Part shown: piece by piece, positions 60,851 through 64,000 of the stretch
Position numbering within the stretch: the stretch's first letter is position 1
Layout of the letters: every line of letters begins with the position of its first letter
Source of the DNA: Marisa cornuarietis
Taxonomy: Eukaryota > Mollusca > Gastropoda > Architaenioglossa > Ampullariidae
Length of the DNA stretch: 64,000 nucleotides
Reading direction: 5' to 3'
Assembly (NCBI GenBank): GCA_004794655.1
Contig: SMMW01000085.1
Location: 1,240,001 to 1,304,000, forward strand
The notes under the pieces: generated by a model
The model's database searches: none
Seen by the model: the letters and a program-made list of their open reading frames with translations, nothing else
What the model was told of the DNA's origin: nothing
Position numbers and translations under genes: made by a program

Positions 60851-61900
60851 GACCTGGACAATGGTAATGTAGTGGAGCCTGACATATATACAGATGGAAA
60901 TCCATCTACTTGAAATGTGTATACAGCTGATGACAGCTCCCACCATATCTTTTCGCACAATGAAGCCAGCAATGCTCGTGCCTGGTTTCTTCCCCACTAT
61001 ACCAAATCTTGTGGCCTTCTTCTGTTGTTATTTCCTTCAAGCCTAGCCATTTGACCTCCACAGACACCTTGCACAATGTTCTAGTGGTAATACTCCATTT
61101 CATAGGTGAGTTTTGCACCTCACCAAGACGTTCCACATTCTAGCTGATTTTCCTTCTCTTAATAGTTTTATAGTTGGTTAAGCTGCTGCAGCACATTTTT
61201 CGCTGCTCCCACCTGACAGCTTGCCGATGGGGTGCGCAGTCGTTCGTGATCCACACCTCAACCGGTCCAGCTTTATATTGCATTTTTCTAAAAATCAGTT
61301 CCTGTCTGTGGACATACACGTGTGAAACGCACATCTACTCTTTGAGGATACGTAGGGTAGACGGGTAGAACTGTCCAGGGATCTGGGTGGGTGTTTGTAA
61401 GAATTGTAGAATAAAGGGGATGTGAGTAGGAGGGTATACTTTTTTCGCATATTGTTTTTTTATGGCGATATAAGTATACAGATGTAAAAGTGACATTCAG
61501 TACTGCAGTTTCTAACACATATACTCCCCCCCCCCGCTTGTAGCCAGCTGTTTGGAGCAATAAAAAGATTTAATGTCTTTCTTATTACTCGTTTTCTTTC
61601 TCTCTCTCCCTTTACTAACTCGATCTTGTGCTCGTGTGCACTCACGGAACACCTACGAATCCAGTAAAGTCAATAGCAGGAGCAGTGCAAAACACAAGAA
61701 TGTACGGCGCCACGTTTTCCATGCTCGTCTCAGCTTATCTACCCAAGATTTTGCTCAGTAGTTCACACTCAGATGAGGTATATATCCCTTAAGAAATGCA
61801 ATACAAATGAGTTCTGCCTGGCTTTCCATTTATTAATTTATTCATTCGATGCCCAACACATGTGCCTTTGATAAATACATATTTATATTAAATTATATAT
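60851..61900. other. Intergenic, nothing recognised
   Basis: No domain-bearing frame, tRNA or known repeat from the window is seen. A C-run (61526-61537) is present. Confidence 0.45.
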
Positions 61901-61902
61901 CG

Positions 61903-62115
61903 TTGGCATTGTAGCATTATGTTCATTTAAAGCTTCTGATGTCAATGTATCTGCTTTGTCAGCATTGTAACATATTCATTGAGACCCTCTGATATATATA
62001 TTCCTTTAGCATTGTAACATTATGTTTATTTAAAGTCTCTGATCTACGTGTGTATGTTTCTTCTGCATTGTAACATGTTTATTTAGAGCCTCTGATATTT
62101 ATATATATATATATT
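61903..62115. repeat. AT-rich tandem repeat, 47-56 bp period, 4 copies
   Basis: The core GCATTGTAaCATtATGTTtAT followed by TTtAaAGtCTCTGAT recurs at about 61906, 61962, 62009 and 62065. The last copy runs into (TA)n. Confidence 0.8.
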
Positions 62116-62235
62116 CCGTCTTAAATGGTTAGCAAAATGGTTAGCATCCGTTGTTTGTGGCGAGGACGGCGTGATTGCCTCGCGTGCTGCACAATGTTTA
62201 TATATGACTATATATTAGCTATTGGCTATTAGCTC

Positions 62236-63308
62236 ACTTGAAGCTTGTATTAGCGATGTCAAGGGCTGGATGGTAATAAACAAGCTTAAACTAAACGATG
62301 ATAAAACGGAAGCCCTCTTGTGCTATAGAAGAAGACATCCACTCGTCGCTCGTCAGTCTGCCCAATCACATCAAGGTGGGCGAAACCAACATCACCTTCT
62401 CGTCATCTGTTAGGAATCTGGGATTTATTGTCACTGATGACATGACACTCGATAGACATGTAGCAGCTGTCTGTCGGTCTGCCTACTTTGAGCTCCGTAA
62501 GATCAGTGCCATCCGCCATTTTCTCTCTACACGCGCTACCAACACTCTCGTCAGTGCGTTTGTTCTTTCTCGACTTGACTACTGCAACTCCTTGCTGGCA
62601 GGCTGCCCCTCATCCCTCATTCAGAGATTCCAGAAAGTACAGAATTCCGCTGCACGTCTGGTGCTTAGAGCCACGAAAAGGGACCATGTCACTCCTCTCC
62701 TTCGTTTGCTACACTGGCTACCCATCCGTTCTCGCATTCAGTACAAACTGTGTGTGCTGTGTTTTAATTTCTTTGCTGGCTGCTGTCCTGATTATTTCTC
62801 TAAACTTCTCATCCCTTACGTTCCGGCCAGACAACTACGCTCTTCGTCGGATGACCGTATCCTCACTGTTCCTCTCACCACAACAACAACATATGGTCAC
62901 AGGGTTTTTGGTTACTGTGCAGCAAAACAATGGAACTCTCTCCCTTTCCATACCCGCCACCTTCCTACAATTGAATCCTTCAAATCTGCACTGAAAACGC
63001 ACCTCTTCCTTGAGCATTACTCCTAACATAGTCCACACAATGCTCGTCCTTCCTACCCTCCCCCTACTGCTCTTGCTAATTTTCTACCATTTTTCTTTGC
63101 AGAATCGCTATATTTTCTATGTTCTGTTACTTGGTGTCTTTTTGTGTTTTCCATCTTCGTTTTCTGTTTGTCGTCAGTCCTGTCGTTTATTCTTACGCCC
63201 CTCGTGTTCTATCCATTTAGTCCATGTCTCTTCCTTGTTTTTAAGCGCTAAGAGCATGCTCTCTATGAGTGTGAATTGTCGCTATACATTTATTATTATT
63301 ATTATTTA
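62236..63308 (+). pseudogene. CR1/L2/Jockey-like LINE ORF2 C-terminal fragment with (ATT)n tail
   Basis: The first frame gives SDVKGWMVINKLKLNDDKTE; after a shift near 62310 a 242-codon frame continues with IKVGETNITFSSSVRNLGFI, FVLSRLDYCNSLLAGCPSS, LLRLLHWLPIRSRIQYK and ESFKSALKTHLFLEHYS, then stops at 63026. This is the thumb/post-RT region. The upstream fingers, palm and endonuclease are missing (5' truncation). The 3' end is CGCTATACATTTATTATTAT, about 225 bp before the next gene's ATG. Confidence 0.88.
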
Positions 63309-63329
63309 TAGAGGGCGCCGCGCAGTGCG

Positions 63330-63534
63330 GCCCACGTGTGACGTCGACAGACAAACAGCAGGCAGACGCCAGACGAGAAAGAGGACAACATTGAGAGGTC
63401 AGACAGCGGGGCGAACGTCTTCTTCATTCTCATGCATCGCTCATGCATTGTGCACGCCTTTGTAAGCCATAAATACGCGTGAAGCACAGTTTTTGACGTC
63501 TGGACGGATTTTCAGTTGCTTTCTTGAGGCGAGG
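63330..63534 (+). promoter_or_regulatory. Putative promoter and 5' UTR of the goliath-like gene
   Basis: CCCACGTGTGACGTCGAC (about 63330-63347) overlaps an E-box (CACGTG) and a CRE-like TGACGTCG. ATAAATA at 63469-63475 is a possible TATA element 60 bp before the ATG, leaving room for a short leader. A TAA in frame with the ATG at 63463-63465 limits any N-terminal extension. Promoter activity is inferred. Confidence 0.4.
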
Positions 63535-64000
63535 ATGGCAAGTGCTGTTAAGAAATCCGGCATATTTTCTTCGCTTGGTGTGTGCGGAAGGCCAAAATGG
63601 TGGCAGTTCCACAATAATGTCATCTTCTGTATTGTTCTTCTTGCCGTTTTGATGTTTCCGAAATGTTTGGGAGACGAAGAACCGTCAAATGAACATCGTG
63701 TTTACTACTATTGGGCTCAGATCAATATAAATTTTACAGACCCGAAAACAAACAACGTGAAACATGAAAGTTACCCGGGAAAGTACGGCGTCGAAAGTTT
63801 AGTGGAACAACAATCAGGGGTTGCTGTTCACGTAAGGACGAAAGACAATAAAACGGATGGCTGTACAGAATACAACGTAAAATTACCATCAGAAAAGTGG
63901 ATTGCTGTTGTAGAGAGAGGAGAGTGCCATTTTACGGACAAAATTAAATTGGCCACCAAAACATACAATGCTTCGGGTGTTGTTGTTTACAACAATCACG
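63535..64000 (+). CDS. Goliath/RNF130/RNF150-like PA-TM-RING E3 ubiquitin ligase, 3' partial
   Basis: 155 codons run open to the window end. Residues 29-45 (VIFCIVLLAVLMFPKCL) form a signal peptide or signal-anchor. Residues about 57-155 match a protease-associated (PA) domain: YYYWAQINI, PGKYGVES, then KWIAVVERGECHFTDKIKLA and GVVVYNN. The K-W-I-A-x-x-x-R-G-x-C-x-F-x-x-K-I pattern is typical of the goliath branch (RNF130, RNF150, RNF128). In that family the PA domain faces the lumen, a TM helix follows, and a cytosolic RING-H2 domain ubiquitinates membrane cargo in endosomes; TM and RING would lie downstream and are not seen. The ATG has a good context (A at -3, G at +4), and an in-frame stop lies 70 bp upstream. 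Which vertebrate paralogue it matches best cannot be decided. Confidence 0.87.
   Translation, partial: MASAVKKSGIFSSLGVCGRPKWWQFHNNVIFCIVLLAVLMFPKCLGDEEPSNEHRVYYYWAQININFTDPKTNNVKHESYPGKYGVESLVEQQSGVAVHVRTKDNKTDGCTEYNVKLPSEKWIAVVERGECHFTDKIKLATKTYNASGVVVYNNH

Noticed and set aside
1..64000. Search for a CRISPR array, bacterial operon or prophage
   Set aside because: There are no regularly spaced short direct repeats with unique spacers, no Shine-Dalgarno-led tandem genes and no phage module. The window is eukaryotic.

Overview
The window is eukaryotic nuclear DNA, and most likely comes from a spiralian such as a mollusc. It is intron-rich and AT-rich, with GT-AG introns, tRNA-derived SINEs, non-LTR retrotransposon debris and several DNA-transposon relics. 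The taxon is inferred from gene architecture and repeat style; nothing in the sequence names a species. No bacterial-type operon, CRISPR array or rRNA gene is present.

Positions 1-48174 (+) hold one giant gene that begins upstream of the window: a FAT1/2/3-type (Fat-like) protocadherin. I traced 38 coding exons whose splice phases all match and which join into one open frame of about 3445 codons. In order they encode about 22-23 cadherin repeats (the first partial), a conserved Cys-containing linker, one EGF-like domain, one laminin G domain, four EGF-like domains, one transmembrane helix and a cytoplasmic tail. The tail ends in HTQV, a class I PDZ ligand. Tail blocks such as VPNRPASYTPS, SIQK.PWEFEY and GYHWDTSDW identify the FAT1-3 clade. 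A symmetric 21-nt microexon candidate in the last 5.6 kb intron would add ARRAKRK to the tail. One intron uses a GC donor.

The introns carry a 0.85 kb pogo/Tigger element that keeps only the CENP-B-type HTH part of its transposase, a TTAA-flanked MITE, SINE copies, a non-LTR RT relic, a hairpin element and a hAT-like element with 8-bp target duplication.

Positions 48175 to about 52950 are the probable 3' UTR, with several poly(A) signals. It contains a second copy of the TTAA MITE, split by a SINE.

Positions 52950-63310 are an intergenic repeat graveyard. It holds SINEs, a TIR element split by a probable 746-bp solo LTR, a foldback element, a broken Ty3/gypsy RT, a 53-bp minisatellite, several CR1/L2/Jockey-like LINE 3' ends and an AT-rich tandem repeat.

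Positions 63535-64000 (+) are the first exon, cut off by the window end, of a goliath/RNF130/RNF150-type PA-TM-RING E3 ubiquitin ligase, with a short CRE/E-box/TATA-like upstream region. The two genes are tandem neighbours with no functional link visible in the sequence.
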